From Lentzea sp. NEAU-D7 (GTDB lineage Bacteria > Actinomycetota > Actinomycetes > Mycobacteriales > Pseudonocardiaceae), in assembly GCF_026242055.1 (NCBI RefSeq), contig NZ_JAPJDL010000011.1:186001-250000 (forward strand): a stretch of DNA of 64,000 bases, written 5' to 3'. A program made the position numbers and the translations under genes. The notes below the pieces were generated by a model. The model saw nothing but the letters and a program-made list of their open reading frames with translations. It was not told where the DNA came from and searched no databases. This document shows, one piece after another, positions 7,157 to 15,169 of this stretch (its first letter is position 1; each line of letters starts with the position of its first letter).

Positions 7157-8371
7157 ATGAGAACTCGGAACCTCGCGATCGCCTCGACCGTCCTCGCCGT
7201 GGCCGCGCTGCTGACCCCGGCGGCGCTGGCGGACCGTCCCGTCTGGTTCACCTCGTGGGCGCAGTCGCAGCAGAACCTCGCTCCCGTCACGCTGCACGAC
7301 CAGTCGATGCGGATGATCACCCGTCTCAGCCAGGGCGGCAGCGCGGTCCGGATCCGGGTGCAGAACACGTTCGGCAGGCAGCCGTTGACGATCGACCGGA
7401 CCACCGTCGCGCTGAGCGCGGGCGGCGCGGCGGTGGAGGGCACGCGCGACGTGACGTTCGGGGGCCGCCGCGCGGTGACGATCCCCGCGGGCGGCGAGAT
7501 GTGGAGCGACCGCACGTCGCTGAACACCGTGCCGGACACCGATCTCGCGGTCAGCATGCACGTCGCGGGCGAGGTGGTGCCCGGCCGGCACGACGCCGCG
7601 TTCCGCGACAACTACCTGACCCCACCCGGCTCGGGCGACCACACCACCGGCCAGGGCGCCGCGTACACGCAGACGGTGCAGTCGACCTACCTGGTCAGCG
7701 CGGTCGACGTGTTCAACCCGCGGCTGAAGGGGACGGTCGTGCCGTTCGGCAGCTCGGTCGTCGACGGCGTGGGGAGCACGGACTGCGGGCCCGGCTGCAC
7801 CGAGCTCGGCACGAACAAGCGCTGGACCGACGTGCTGGCCCGCCGCATCGCCGCCTCGCCCGGCCCCCAGCTCGCCGTCGCCAACGCCGGCGTCAGCGGC
7901 ACCACCAGTGCCGTCTGCCCGCGCACTCCGGCGCCGTTCGTCGGCCTGGATGCCCTGTCACGGCTCGAAAGGGATGTCCTGGCCCTGCACGGCGTCAGCG
8001 ATGTCATCTATTACTACGGCACGAACGACCTCGCGAACGGTTGCACCGCAGCCGACATCGTCACCAGCTACCGCGCGGTGTTCCAGCGGCTGCGCGAGGC
8101 CGGGATCGCCGTGCACGTCACGCCGATCACGCCCCGGCCCGGCTACAGCGACCAGAACAACGTGGATCGCCACGCCGTCAACGACTTCGTGAAGCGCGGT
8201 GGCGACTGCTCGGACACCTGCGCCGCGGTGCAGGACTTCGACCAGGTGCTGGAGGACCCGATCAAGCCGAACAGCATCAACGCCCAGTACGACGTCGGTG
8301 ACGGCGTCCACGTGAACATCAGGGGACAGCGGGCGATCGCCGACTACATCGCGCTGGAGACCATCGCCTAG
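7157..8371 (+). CDS. Secreted SGNH/GDSL-type hydrolase
   Basis: 404 residues with a Sec signal peptide (about 1-26, cleavage after ALA). After a beta-sandwich-like N-terminal region (about 30-185), the SGNH fold begins with FGSSVVDG (S199/S200; Ser replaces the Asp of a classical GDS block I). It continues with the oxyanion block YYGTNDLAN and ends with the catalytic Asp-His pair in GDGVHVN. Such proteins are lipases, esterases or polysaccharide deacetylases; the extracellular location suggests action on polymers or lipids outside the cell. Convergent with the next gene, stops overlapping by 4 nt. Confidence 0.9.
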   Translation: MRTRNLAIASTVLAVAALLTPAALADRPVWFTSWAQSQQNLAPVTLHDQSMRMITRLSQGGSAVRIRVQNTFGRQPLTIDRTTVALSAGGAAVEGTRDVTFGGRRAVTIPAGGEMWSDRTSLNTVPDTDLAVSMHVAGEVVPGRHDAAFRDNYLTPPGSGDHTTGQGAAYTQTVQSTYLVSAVDVFNPRLKGTVVPFGSSVVDGVGSTDCGPGCTELGTNKRWTDVLARRIAASPGPQLAVANAGVSGTTSAVCPRTPAPFVGLDALSRLERDVLALHGVSDVIYYYGTNDLANGCTAADIVTSYRAVFQRLREAGIAVHVTPITPRPGYSDQNNVDRHAVNDFVKRGGDCSDTCAAVQDFDQVLEDPIKPNSINAQYDVGDGVHVNIRGQRAIADYIALETIA

Positions 8372-8931
8372 CGTCGTGCGCCGCGTGCGCTGTACGCGGC
8401 GATCCCGCCCGCGAACAGCACTCCCGCCGTCCACCGGGTCAGCGTGTCGTCCGGGGCGCCGACCGGCCACGTGACGACGCGGCCGAGCGCCGACCCGGCG
8501 GGCGGCATGATCGCCGCCACCGCCCACCACAGCACCGGCGCGGTGGCGGCGAGCCGGGCTCCGGCCACCGTCGCGGCCAGGCCTGCCAGACCGATCATGC
8601 CCGCGGTGTCGCGGACGGCGAAGGCGGCGTCGAACGGTGCGTCGCCGAGCTCCTGCACCAGCAGCACCGAGGTCGCGGCCACCGTCGCGGCGAGCAGGAG
8701 GTGCCCGAGGCGCCACCACGGCCACGGGACGGCGGTCGACCTGTCGAGCTCCGGGTCCTGGCCCGCGAGACCGGCCGTCGTCACCAGCACGGCGGCCAGC
8801 GTCGTCAGCGACGCGCTGAGCGGCGTCCACGGCGAGTGCAGCGCCGACCACGCGACCAGCACCACGACGGGCAGGACGACCAGCGCCGCCGGAACTCCAC
8901 GTGACTGCGCGTACAGCGCGAGCGGCCTCAT
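8368..8931 (-). CDS. Small membrane protein of the ECF/ABC operon
   Basis: 187 residues, nearly all hydrophobic, with about six membrane helices and no motif I recognise. The start ATG at 8931 overlaps the stop of the preceding gene (ATGA), so it is the last gene of the sigma factor/ABC operon and probably belongs to the membrane part of that transporter. An upstream start would run through the neighbour's coding sequence and is not supported. Confidence 0.8.
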   Translation of the reverse strand: MRPLALYAQSRGVPAALVVLPVVVLVAWSALHSPWTPLSASLTTLAAVLVTTAGLAGQDPELDRSTAVPWPWWRLGHLLLAATVAATSVLLVQELGDAPFDAAFAVRDTAGMIGLAGLAATVAGARLAATAPVLWWAVAAIMPPAGSALGRVVTWPVGAPDDTLTRWTAGVLFAGGIAAYSARGARR

Positions 8932-10280
8932 CAGCTCGCCTTCAGCACGTCGAGCACGCGTTCGGAGTCCTCGCACGCCAGCAACATCTGCCGCGCCCGC
9001 ACGACCCGGTCCAGCTGCTCCCGCGCGGACTGGCCGCGGAACGTCCGCCAGGCCTCGTCGATCTCGGCCCGCAGCCGGCTGTTGCTCCACGTCAAGGAGT
9101 CGGAGGCCAGCTCGGCCAGTTCCCCGTTGAAGTAGCCGGCGGTCAGGTAGCGGACGGCGCTCCCGCTGGTGTCGAAGGTGTTCGGGGTGGCGCATCCTGC
9201 CACGCCCGCACCGGCCAGCAGTTCCAGCCGCAGCTGGTCACCGGTCATGGTCAGGTGGCTGGGAAAGCGCTGCGACTCCACGTAGACGATGCGCCGATCG
9301 CGTTGGGGCGCCGCCAGATGAGCCATCGCCGACGTGTCCTCCCTGACCTCGGAAGGCGCGTCGGGCAGCACCGAGAGCGTGGTCAGGACGTCGCGGCCGA
9401 CCGCGGCGACGGTGGGGAGACTGGCGGCGTGCACCTGGCTCACGCACACGGTGCCCTCGCAGACCAGCTTTCCGGCGATTGAGTCGGTCACCAGCACGTC
9501 GGAGTACTTGACCGGCATGATCGACAGGGCGAGGACGACCGCCAGACCGGCCGGCACGAGTGCGGCCAGGCGGCCGAGGTGGGTCCGCGCGGCGAGCAGG
9601 AGGAACGCCGTCACGCCCAGGCCGGTGAACCACACCACCTGACCCAGGTCGACGGACGCCGAGGTCGTGACCAGGTCCGAGCCCGGCGGGTCGAGGACGG
9701 GCGTGAGCAGCGCCAGCCGGGAGATCTCGTCGTCGGGCGAGCCGGCTTCGAGCGCCCGCGCCGCGCTGGTCGAGACCATGAACGTGGCCACCAGCGCCAC
9801 CGGCACGGTCAGCGGGTGCGGCAGGAGCCGGCCCACCGCGAGTCCGAACAGGACGCTCGACGCGAGGGCGAGCACCACGGTCACCATGAGCGGGACGAAC
9901 CCGGCCGAGACGAACCCCCCGCCGAGTGCGACCTTGACGACCAGGGCCACGCACATCACCGCGCCCGCCACCGCGACGGCGCCCGCCACCGCGCAGGCCA
10001 GCGTGCCGAGCCTGACCCAGCCGGGACGGGAGGTGGAGGTGAACAGCTCGGTCACCCGTGCGCGGCTGTCCCGCATTCCCTGCAGGACGGCGAATCCGAC
10101 CACGAGCGCCCACACGTAGGCCAGGGGCAGGCGGAGCTCGAGCACCGCCGACGTCGAGTTCGCCGGCCACCTCTCGCTCCCGGACGTGATCAGCAGCAGC
10201 ATTCCGGTGCTGGACACCAGCACGAGCAGCCCTGCCCAGAGCGCGGTCGAGCGTCGCAGCTCGATGCGCAGCCCGGTCAC
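8931..10280 (-). CDS. ABC transporter membrane subunit with extracytoplasmic tail
   Basis: 449 residues. The first 270 hold about six hydrophobic helices laid out like an ABC-2 type permease (FAVLQGMRDSRARVTELF, MVTVVLALASSVLFGLAVG). The remaining roughly 170 residues are hydrophilic, with a Cys pair (CEGTVC) and later single cysteines, probably outside the membrane. The GTG start overlaps the ATPase stop (GTGA). With the ATPase at 10277-11038 it would form an exporter or bacteriocin/antibiotic-immunity type complex; the cargo is unknown. Confidence 0.75.
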   Translation of the reverse strand: MTGLRIELRRSTALWAGLLVLVSSTGMLLLITSGSERWPANSTSAVLELRLPLAYVWALVVGFAVLQGMRDSRARVTELFTSTSRPGWVRLGTLACAVAGAVAVAGAVMCVALVVKVALGGGFVSAGFVPLMVTVVLALASSVLFGLAVGRLLPHPLTVPVALVATFMVSTSAARALEAGSPDDEISRLALLTPVLDPPGSDLVTTSASVDLGQVVWFTGLGVTAFLLLAARTHLGRLAALVPAGLAVVLALSIMPVKYSDVLVTDSIAGKLVCEGTVCVSQVHAASLPTVAAVGRDVLTTLSVLPDAPSEVREDTSAMAHLAAPQRDRRIVYVESQRFPSHLTMTGDQLRLELLAGAGVAGCATPNTFDTSGSAVRYLTAGYFNGELAELASDSLTWSNSRLRAEIDEAWRTFRGQSAREQLDRVVRARQMLLACEDSERVLDVLKAS

Positions 10281-11038
10281 CAGGCACCCCCGGCGGTCTT
10301 CGCGCTGATCAGTGCCGAGTAGCCGCGCTCGATCGGGCTGTCGCCGACGTGCGCCTCCGTGCCGGCGGTGGCGAGATCGTCCGGAGTTCCCCGGAACACC
10401 AGGGATCCCTGGTCGACGAGCACCACGTCCGTGCACGCCGCCGCGACGTCCTCGACCAGGTGGGTCGAGATCAGCACGCAGGCCTCCCTGCCGAGTTCGA
10501 CGACGAGCTCGCGGAACCGCAGCCGTTGCGCGGGGTCCAGGCCGACCGTCGGTTCGTCCAGGAGCAGGAGCTCGGGTTCGTTGACGATCGCCTGCGCGAT
10601 GCCGACCCTGCGGACCATGCCGCCGGACAACGACTTCATGCGGTCCTCGGCGCGGTCGGTCAGCCCGACCCGTTCGAGTGCCTCCCGCACGGCGGCAGGA
10701 ATGCGTGCCGGTGGCATCTCCTTCAGCCACGCCAGGTACTCGACGAACTCGCGCACCTTGAAGCGCTTGTAGAACCCGAAGTGCTGCGGCAGGTAGCCCA
10801 GCCTGCGCCGGACGGGCCTCAGCTTGCCGTTCGCCGGTGTGCCGAGCAGTGACAACGTGCCCGAGGTGGGGGACTGCACCGTCGCCAGCGTGCGGATCAG
10901 CGTGGTCTTGCCCGCGCCGTTCGGGCCGAGCAGCCCGTGCACACCGCGGCCGAGCCCGAGGCTGAGTCCGTTCACCGCGTCGCGGCCCTTGCGCCCGCCC
11001 ACGCGCACCACCAGGTTGTCGGCTTCGATCGCCTGCAT
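10277..11038 (-). CDS. ABC transporter ATP-binding protein (B copy)
   Basis: 253 residues. Walker A GPNGAGKT near residue 40, signature LSGGMVRRVGIAQAI, Walker B LLLLDEPTVGLD and the switch His in STHLVEDV are all intact. It aligns end to end with the ATPase at 11122-11880, including the shared tail GDSP-ERGYSA, so the two are tandem paralogues. It has its own ribosome site and lies 83 bp after the first ATPase; that gap holds an ECF-type promoter. Likely drives the membrane protein encoded immediately downstream. Confidence 0.93.
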   Translation of the reverse strand: MQAIEADNLVVRVGGRKGRDAVNGLSLGLGRGVHGLLGPNGAGKTTLIRTLATVQSPTSGTLSLLGTPANGKLRPVRRRLGYLPQHFGFYKRFKVREFVEYLAWLKEMPPARIPAAVREALERVGLTDRAEDRMKSLSGGMVRRVGIAQAIVNEPELLLLDEPTVGLDPAQRLRFRELVVELGREACVLISTHLVEDVAAACTDVVLVDQGSLVFRGTPDDLATAGTEAHVGDSPIERGYSALISAKTAGGAW

Positions 11039-11074
11039 CCCGTTCTCCCTCAAGTGTTCTCGCTCTTGACGGGC

Positions 11075-11101
11075 TAGACGGCGACGGGGCTCGCGAGGTT
11101 C
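11075..11101 (-). promoter_or_regulatory. ECF-type promoter inside the operon
   Basis: Minus strand GAGAACC (core GAACC 11101-11097), 16-nt spacer, CGTCTA (11080-11075). This is the same element and spacing as the promoter of the sigma factor gene itself (13894-13868). Predicted transcription start near 11068, giving a leader of about 30 nt for the second ATPase. Confidence 0.75.
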
Positions 11102-11121
11102 TCGGAACGCTGTGACGGCGG

Positions 11122-11880
11122 TCACCAGCTGCCGGGCCGATCGGGGATGCCGAGCACGGCGCTGTAGCCGCGTTCGAGAGGACTGTCGCCCGCGTGCCGT
11201 TCCGTGCCGTGGGCCGCGAGCCGTTCGGTGGTGCCCTGGAAGACGAGTTTCCCCTGGGAGAGAAGCACGACGTCCGTGCAGGCGGCAGCGACGTCCTCCA
11301 CCAGGTGCGTCGAGACGACCACGCACGCGTCGGTGCCGAGTTCGGTGAGCAGCTCGCGGAACCTGAGGCGCTGGGCGGGATCGAGACCGGCCGTCGGTTC
11401 GTCGAGCAGCAGGATCTCGGGGTCGTTCACGATCGCCTGCGCGATGCCGGCGCGCCGGATCATGCCGCCGGACAACGTCTTCATCCTGTCGTCGGCCCGA
11501 TCGGCGAGCCCGACCCTCTCGACGGCGCGCTGCACGGCCGCCGGGATGTCCCGCATCTCCTTGAGCCACGCCACGTACGCCACGAACTCCCGCACGGTGA
11601 ACCGCCGGTAGTGCCCGAACTCCTGCGGCAGGTACCCGACCCGCCGGCGCAGATGACGCAGCTCCGCGCCACCGAGCATCGAGAGCTCGCCCGAGTGCGG
11701 TTCGAGCACGGTCGCGAGCGCGCGGACGAGCGTCGTCTTGCCGGCGCCGTTGGGCCCGAGCAACCCGTGCACACCACGCCCCATGGAGAGCGTGACGCCG
11801 TCGACGGCCATCCGCCGCCCGGCCTTGACCCGCAGGTCGCGAGCCTCGATCTCCCAGGCGTAGGTGGTGGGCGCGGTCAT
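11122..11880 (-). CDS. ABC transporter ATP-binding protein (A copy)
   Basis: 252 residues with complete Walker A (GPNGAGKT), signature (LSGGMIRRAGIAQAI), Walker B (ILLLDEPTAGLD) and H-loop motifs. The ATG at 11880 overlaps the stop of the zinc-finger membrane protein (ATGA), so the two are coupled, and the preceding protein may act as its membrane partner. Paralogous to the ATPase at 10277-11038. Confidence 0.93.
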   Translation of the reverse strand: MTAPTTYAWEIEARDLRVKAGRRMAVDGVTLSMGRGVHGLLGPNGAGKTTLVRALATVLEPHSGELSMLGGAELRHLRRRVGYLPQEFGHYRRFTVREFVAYVAWLKEMRDIPAAVQRAVERVGLADRADDRMKTLSGGMIRRAGIAQAIVNDPEILLLDEPTAGLDPAQRLRFRELLTELGTDACVVVSTHLVEDVAAACTDVVLLSQGKLVFQGTTERLAAHGTERHAGDSPLERGYSAVLGIPDRPGSW

Positions 11881-12668
11881 CGGTTCCCCTCCAGACGCGT
11901 GAACGCCATCCGCCGCAAGGCGAGCACCACCAGCCCGGCCCCCAGCAACGCGACCCAGACCGGCGCGGCGGCCGCACCGAGCACGACGGACGTGCGGCTG
12001 AACGCGATGGTCGGCGCCACGATCACCAGGGCCCACGCCGCGATCAGCACGACCGCGGCCCGCGTGACCCCGACCAGCGTCCCAAGAGCAAGCGTGCCGA
12101 CGGTGAACGCCAGACAGGGCAACAACCACCGCCCGAACCCGGCGCCCGTCAGCAGACTCGCCACCGCCAGCCCCGGCACCACCACGGCCAGCACCGCCGC
12201 CGTCCGCCGAAACACGAGCGGCAGCCCCGCCCGAGGCGTGGCGGCGGTCAGCTCCCAAGCCGGGTCGAGCGAACGCCCCCAGGACGCGGCGACACCGAGC
12301 ACCGGCAGCACCGGCGCGACCAGCAACACCAGCGACACCCGATCACCCACCGCGAACCCGGCCCGGTCGAGCACCACCGCGGCGGCGATGACCAGCAGGA
12401 TCATCGCGAGCCACGGCCCCGCCGCGGGCGAGACCCACCCGTGCACCCGCCGCCAGGCCCGCGCGCGCGGCATCTGCGGGGTGCGGTCGAGCAGCGGCGA
12501 GAGACTCGCCCAGACGGCCTCGGCGATCGGCTCGGGGGCGAGCCTCGCGCGGCACGGGGCGCAGGTTTCGAGGTGCGACTCGACGGCCCACAGTTCGTCC
12601 GCCGGGATGCCGGGGTCGCCTTGGGAGTAGCGGTGCAGGAGGTGGTCTGCGGGGTGGTCGGTGGTCAT
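11877..12668 (-). CDS. Membrane-anchored zinc-finger anti-sigma factor
   Basis: 263 residues. The N-terminal 50 carry the zf-HC2 signature H-x3-C-x2-C (ESHLETCAPC), which in anti-sigma proteins binds zinc and the cognate ECF factor. The rest is about six membrane helices, more than the single helix usual for such anti-sigmas, so it may double as an ABC transporter membrane subunit for the ATPase coupled downstream. It lies one small gene after the sigma factor. Both ends overlap neighbours by ATGA. Confidence 0.85.
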   Translation of the reverse strand: MTTDHPADHLLHRYSQGDPGIPADELWAVESHLETCAPCRARLAPEPIAEAVWASLSPLLDRTPQMPRARAWRRVHGWVSPAAGPWLAMILLVIAAAVVLDRAGFAVGDRVSLVLLVAPVLPVLGVAASWGRSLDPAWELTAATPRAGLPLVFRRTAAVLAVVVPGLAVASLLTGAGFGRWLLPCLAFTVGTLALGTLVGVTRAAVVLIAAWALVIVAPTIAFSRTSVVLGAAAAPVWVALLGAGLVVLALRRMAFTRLEGNR

Positions 12669-13309
12669 GGTCGCGCCTCCTGCGTCGCGGTGTGCGGGGG
12701 CTCGGGCGGGGTGGCGGGGGAGTGGTTGACCGCGGCGTTGGGCTGGCCGGGGACGGTGGCCGCCGTGCTGTCGGGTGGACCAGGCTGGAGAGTGGTGGCG
12801 CCGGGCCGGGGCGCCGCGGTGGTGCCATCGAGCGGGTTGAGCTCGTGAGAGAAGGCGGTGTTGTCGTGCGGGCCGCACCGCTGGTCGGTGGGCACGGGCC
12901 GGTAGCTGGTGGGGTCTGGTCGGCGGACCGCTGTGGCGGGGCCAGGTCGGACCGCGGCTGTGGCGCCGCGGGGTTGGCCGGGCGGCCGGATGGCGGTGCA
13001 GGCGGAATGCTTGGTCTGGTGGGCAGCGCGGATGCTGTCGGGCAGGCTCTCCCGGCGAGTGGCTGTGGCCGTGTGACCGGGCCGGTCAGCCTGGTGGGTG
13101 GTCGTGTGGCCGGGCAGGCTGACTTGGCAGGTGGCTGTGGCCACGCCGCCGAGCAGGTCGGCCTGGTGGATGACCGCAGTCGTGCGACAGAACTGGCTGA
13201 CTCGGCGGGCGGCCATGTCGGTGCGACCAGGCAGGCCGACCCGGCGCCCACGCGGAACCCATCGGCCGCCGGTGCCGCCAACGGCCGACGCGTCTCCGAG
13301 AGCGGTCAT
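12665..13309 (-). CDS. Low-complexity Thr/His/Pro-rich protein between sigma and anti-sigma genes
   Basis: 214 residues, no recognised domain, no signal peptide, no membrane helix. Composition is rich in T, A, P, R, H and Q, with imperfect repeats of 24-25 residues beginning HQAD. The case for a real gene is positional: its ATG overlaps the sigma factor stop (ATGA at 13309-13306) and its stop overlaps the anti-sigma start (ATGA at 12668-12665), so all three would be translationally coupled. Against it, codon use is looser at third positions than in its neighbours, and opposite-strand frames are also open. It could be a fast-evolving linker protein that modulates the sigma/anti-sigma contact, or a spacer that merely stays open. 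Confidence 0.5.
   Translation of the reverse strand: MTALGDASAVGGTGGRWVPRGRRVGLPGRTDMAARRVSQFCRTTAVIHQADLLGGVATATCQVSLPGHTTTHQADRPGHTATATRRESLPDSIRAAHQTKHSACTAIRPPGQPRGATAAVRPGPATAVRRPDPTSYRPVPTDQRCGPHDNTAFSHELNPLDGTTAAPRPGATTLQPGPPDSTAATVPGQPNAAVNHSPATPPEPPHTATQEARP
13022..13168 (-). repeat. Imperfect 72/75-bp tandem repeats in the low-complexity gene
   Basis: Two full units (13168-13097 and 13096-13022) each encode HQADxxGxxATATxxxSLP plus a variable tail, and a decayed third unit starting HQTKH follows from 13021. The units stay in frame and keep amino acid pattern better than base identity. Confidence 0.6.
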
Positions 13310-13860
13310 GCCAGGGCCTCCCTCATCGCGATCCGAGCCCGCCGGGCACGGGTCTTGACGGTGCCCTCCGGCACCCCGAGCAGCACCGACGTCTCCCGCA
13401 CCGTCAGTCCGTCGAGCACCATCGCCTGCAGCACCTGCCGCAGTTCCGGCGCCAGGCGGCGCAGCGCGTCGCCCACCTCGTCCCCGACCACTCCGTCGAG
13501 CACCTCCTCGTCGGCCGCGGCGGCGGGGGAGGGCGCGGCCGCGGCGGGCGGTGTGGCGTGGTGTGCGCGGCGGCGGAACGCGTCTATCAGCCTTCGTGCG
13601 GCGATGGTCCACAGCCAGCCGACGGCGGTGCCGCCCGCCGCCGCGCCGGCGAACGCGTCCGCTGCCCGCCACACGGCCAGGTAGGTCTCCTGCAGCACCT
13701 CGGCGACGATCTGCTCGTCCGAGCAACGTCTGCGCAGCCGCACGGTCAGCCACGGCGAGGTGCGGCGGTACAGCTCTTCGAACGCGCGGCGGTCGCCTCG
13801 TGCGACCCGGCGCACGAGCTGTTCCTCGTCGAGGCCCGCCTCACCCCGGATGGCTCTCAC
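13306..13860 (-). CDS. ECF-type RNA polymerase sigma factor
   Basis: 184 residues with the two-domain ECF layout: sigma-2 (about 15-80, AFEELYRRTSPWL through GWLWTIAARRLIDAFRRR) and sigma-4 (about 120-180, LAPELRQVLQAMVLDGLTVRETSVLLGVPEGTVKTR), joined by an Ala/Pro-rich linker. It starts at GTG 13860, 7 nt after a CGTCTA box, so it probably transcribes itself from a leaderless mRNA. The zinc-finger membrane protein downstream is the likely anti-sigma, and the ABC genes are the likely output. Confidence 0.93.
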   Translation of the reverse strand: MRAIRGEAGLDEEQLVRRVARGDRRAFEELYRRTSPWLTVRLRRRCSDEQIVAEVLQETYLAVWRAADAFAGAAAGGTAVGWLWTIAARRLIDAFRRRAHHATPPAAAAPSPAAAADEEVLDGVVGDEVGDALRRLAPELRQVLQAMVLDGLTVRETSVLLGVPEGTVKTRARRARIAMREALA

Positions 13861-13867
13861 ACTCCGC

Positions 13868-13894
13868 TAGACGTCGAGATCGAAGCTCAGGTTC
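13868..13894 (-). promoter_or_regulatory. Autoregulatory ECF promoter
   Basis: GAGAACCT with core GAACC (13894-13890), 16-nt spacer, CGTCTA (13873-13868). GGAACC/CGTC boxes with 16-17 nt spacing are the known pattern for ECF autoregulation. An identical arrangement lies at 11101-11075 in the same operon. Confidence 0.8.
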
Positions 13895-13937
13895 TCACCG
13901 CGACGTGACACGAGCCACAACAATTCACTCGATAACT

Positions 13938-15122
13938 TCAGTGTTGACCAAAACTCAGGCCCACGGCCAGCGTCAGCTCCAAAACCCGCTGCGGAGACCC
14001 GAGGTCAGGGAAGAGGTCCCGGAGCTGGCCCATCCGGTACCGGACGGTCTGCGGGTGCACGAACAGGGCAGCGGCCACCTCCTCGCGCCGGCCGTGGTGC
14101 AGCAGCCAGGCGCGCAACGTCTCCTCCAGCCGCCGGGCCGTGGTGGCCGGGAGTGCCAGCAGCGGGGCCAGGGCGCGGGCGCGCAGGTCGGCGTACGCGT
14201 CGGGATCGGCGCTCAGCACGAGAGAGGCGAGGTGCTCCTCGGTGTCACGGATGTCGGAGGAGAGGGAGCGTGCGCGTACGGTCCGTTCGTACGAGGCGGA
14301 GGCACGCATCCATGGACGTGCTGGCCCGACGACGGCATTGCGGTGGTTGAGCTGTCGTAGCAGGTGGGAGCGGTCGGCGTCGGGTACGAACAAGACGCCG
14401 GTCGAGTCCGGCAGGTCGTCGAGGACGAGGGTGCCGGGGTCGAGCGAGCGGTAGGCGGGGCGGGCCTGGAACGCGGGGAGCAGGACCACGGTCAGCGTGG
14501 ACGGCGGCTGCCAGCCGGCGCGTCCGGCGGAGGCCAGCAGGACCTCGGCGCTCGCGCCGGCGAGCAGGTCGCGGGCGAGTTGTTCGAGGTGGCGCTCGTG
14601 GGCCAGGCCTCGTGCGGCCAGTTCGTCGGCGTGGCCCGCGGCGCTGGCGGCGGACAGCTCGTCGATGTAGGCGAAGGTCAGTTCGGCGAACTTCGCCACC
14701 TCCGCGGCCGGCAGACCCGCTGGTACGGCGCCTGCGGCCAGGCCTCGCCAGGCCACGCGGGCGCCGACGCGGTATGCGCTGAGCAGCGCGTCCATCGAAC
14801 GGCCGTCGCGCACCTCGCCGCGGCCCAGTTCGTAGGCCGCGTCGCTCGCATCGCCGCCCCCGCCGGTGCCGCTCGCGAGGTCCAAGTAGTGTCCTAGCGC
14901 CGTGCGAACGGCACGGCGGATGGTGCCACCCATGCGTCCGGAAAGTGCATTGGCATAGCTCGGCACCTCGGTGATGATGGCGCGGACCACTTCGTCGGCG
15001 GTCGGCCTCAGGACCTCCCGCAACGCGGTCACGGTCTTCTCATCCAGGGCCAGTTCGGTGGCCCTCCTCATTGCGTGAGTCACGATTTGTTCCCTGCGAA
15101 CAATCCAGCCGGGGATATTCAC
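13938..15122 (-). CDS. PucR/CdaR-type helix-turn-helix regulator
   Basis: 394 residues. The C-terminal PucR HTH (HTH_30) is clear: LLHHGRREEVAAALFVHPQTVRYRMGQLRDLF (split here as LLHHGRREEVAAALF and VHPQTVRYRMGQL), followed by LTLAVGL. The upstream region is a GGDEF-like/CdaR sensor. The listed start is GTG 15122; a later ATG at 15071 (MRRATELALDEKTV) is possible. It is divergent from the ferredoxin reductase gene across 47 bp containing a 12-bp palindrome, so it probably regulates the reductase/desaturase pair. Confidence 0.87.
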   Translation of the reverse strand: MNIPGWIVRREQIVTHAMRRATELALDEKTVTALREVLRPTADEVVRAIITEVPSYANALSGRMGGTIRRAVRTALGHYLDLASGTGGGGDASDAAYELGRGEVRDGRSMDALLSAYRVGARVAWRGLAAGAVPAGLPAAEVAKFAELTFAYIDELSAASAAGHADELAARGLAHERHLEQLARDLLAGASAEVLLASAGRAGWQPPSTLTVVLLPAFQARPAYRSLDPGTLVLDDLPDSTGVLFVPDADRSHLLRQLNHRNAVVGPARPWMRASASYERTVRARSLSSDIRDTEEHLASLVLSADPDAYADLRARALAPLLALPATTARRLEETLRAWLLHHGRREEVAAALFVHPQTVRYRMGQLRDLFPDLGSPQRVLELTLAVGLSFGQH

Positions 15123-15142
15123 GTCCTGCGGACAGGACTTTA

Positions 15143-15154
15143 CGCCCTAGGGCG
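15143..15154. promoter_or_regulatory. 12-bp palindrome between divergent PucR and reductase genes
   Basis: CGCCCTAGGGCG is perfectly self-complementary and lies 16 bp before the reductase start and 21 bp before the regulator start. It is a candidate operator. Confidence 0.5.
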
Positions 15155-15169
15155 CATCAAGCTGGAGTC

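Noticed and set aside
12692-13684. Plus-strand 330-residue frame opposite the sigma/low-complexity genes
   Set aside because: It runs antisense through the sigma factor, is Gly/Ala/Arg biased and has no ribosome site.
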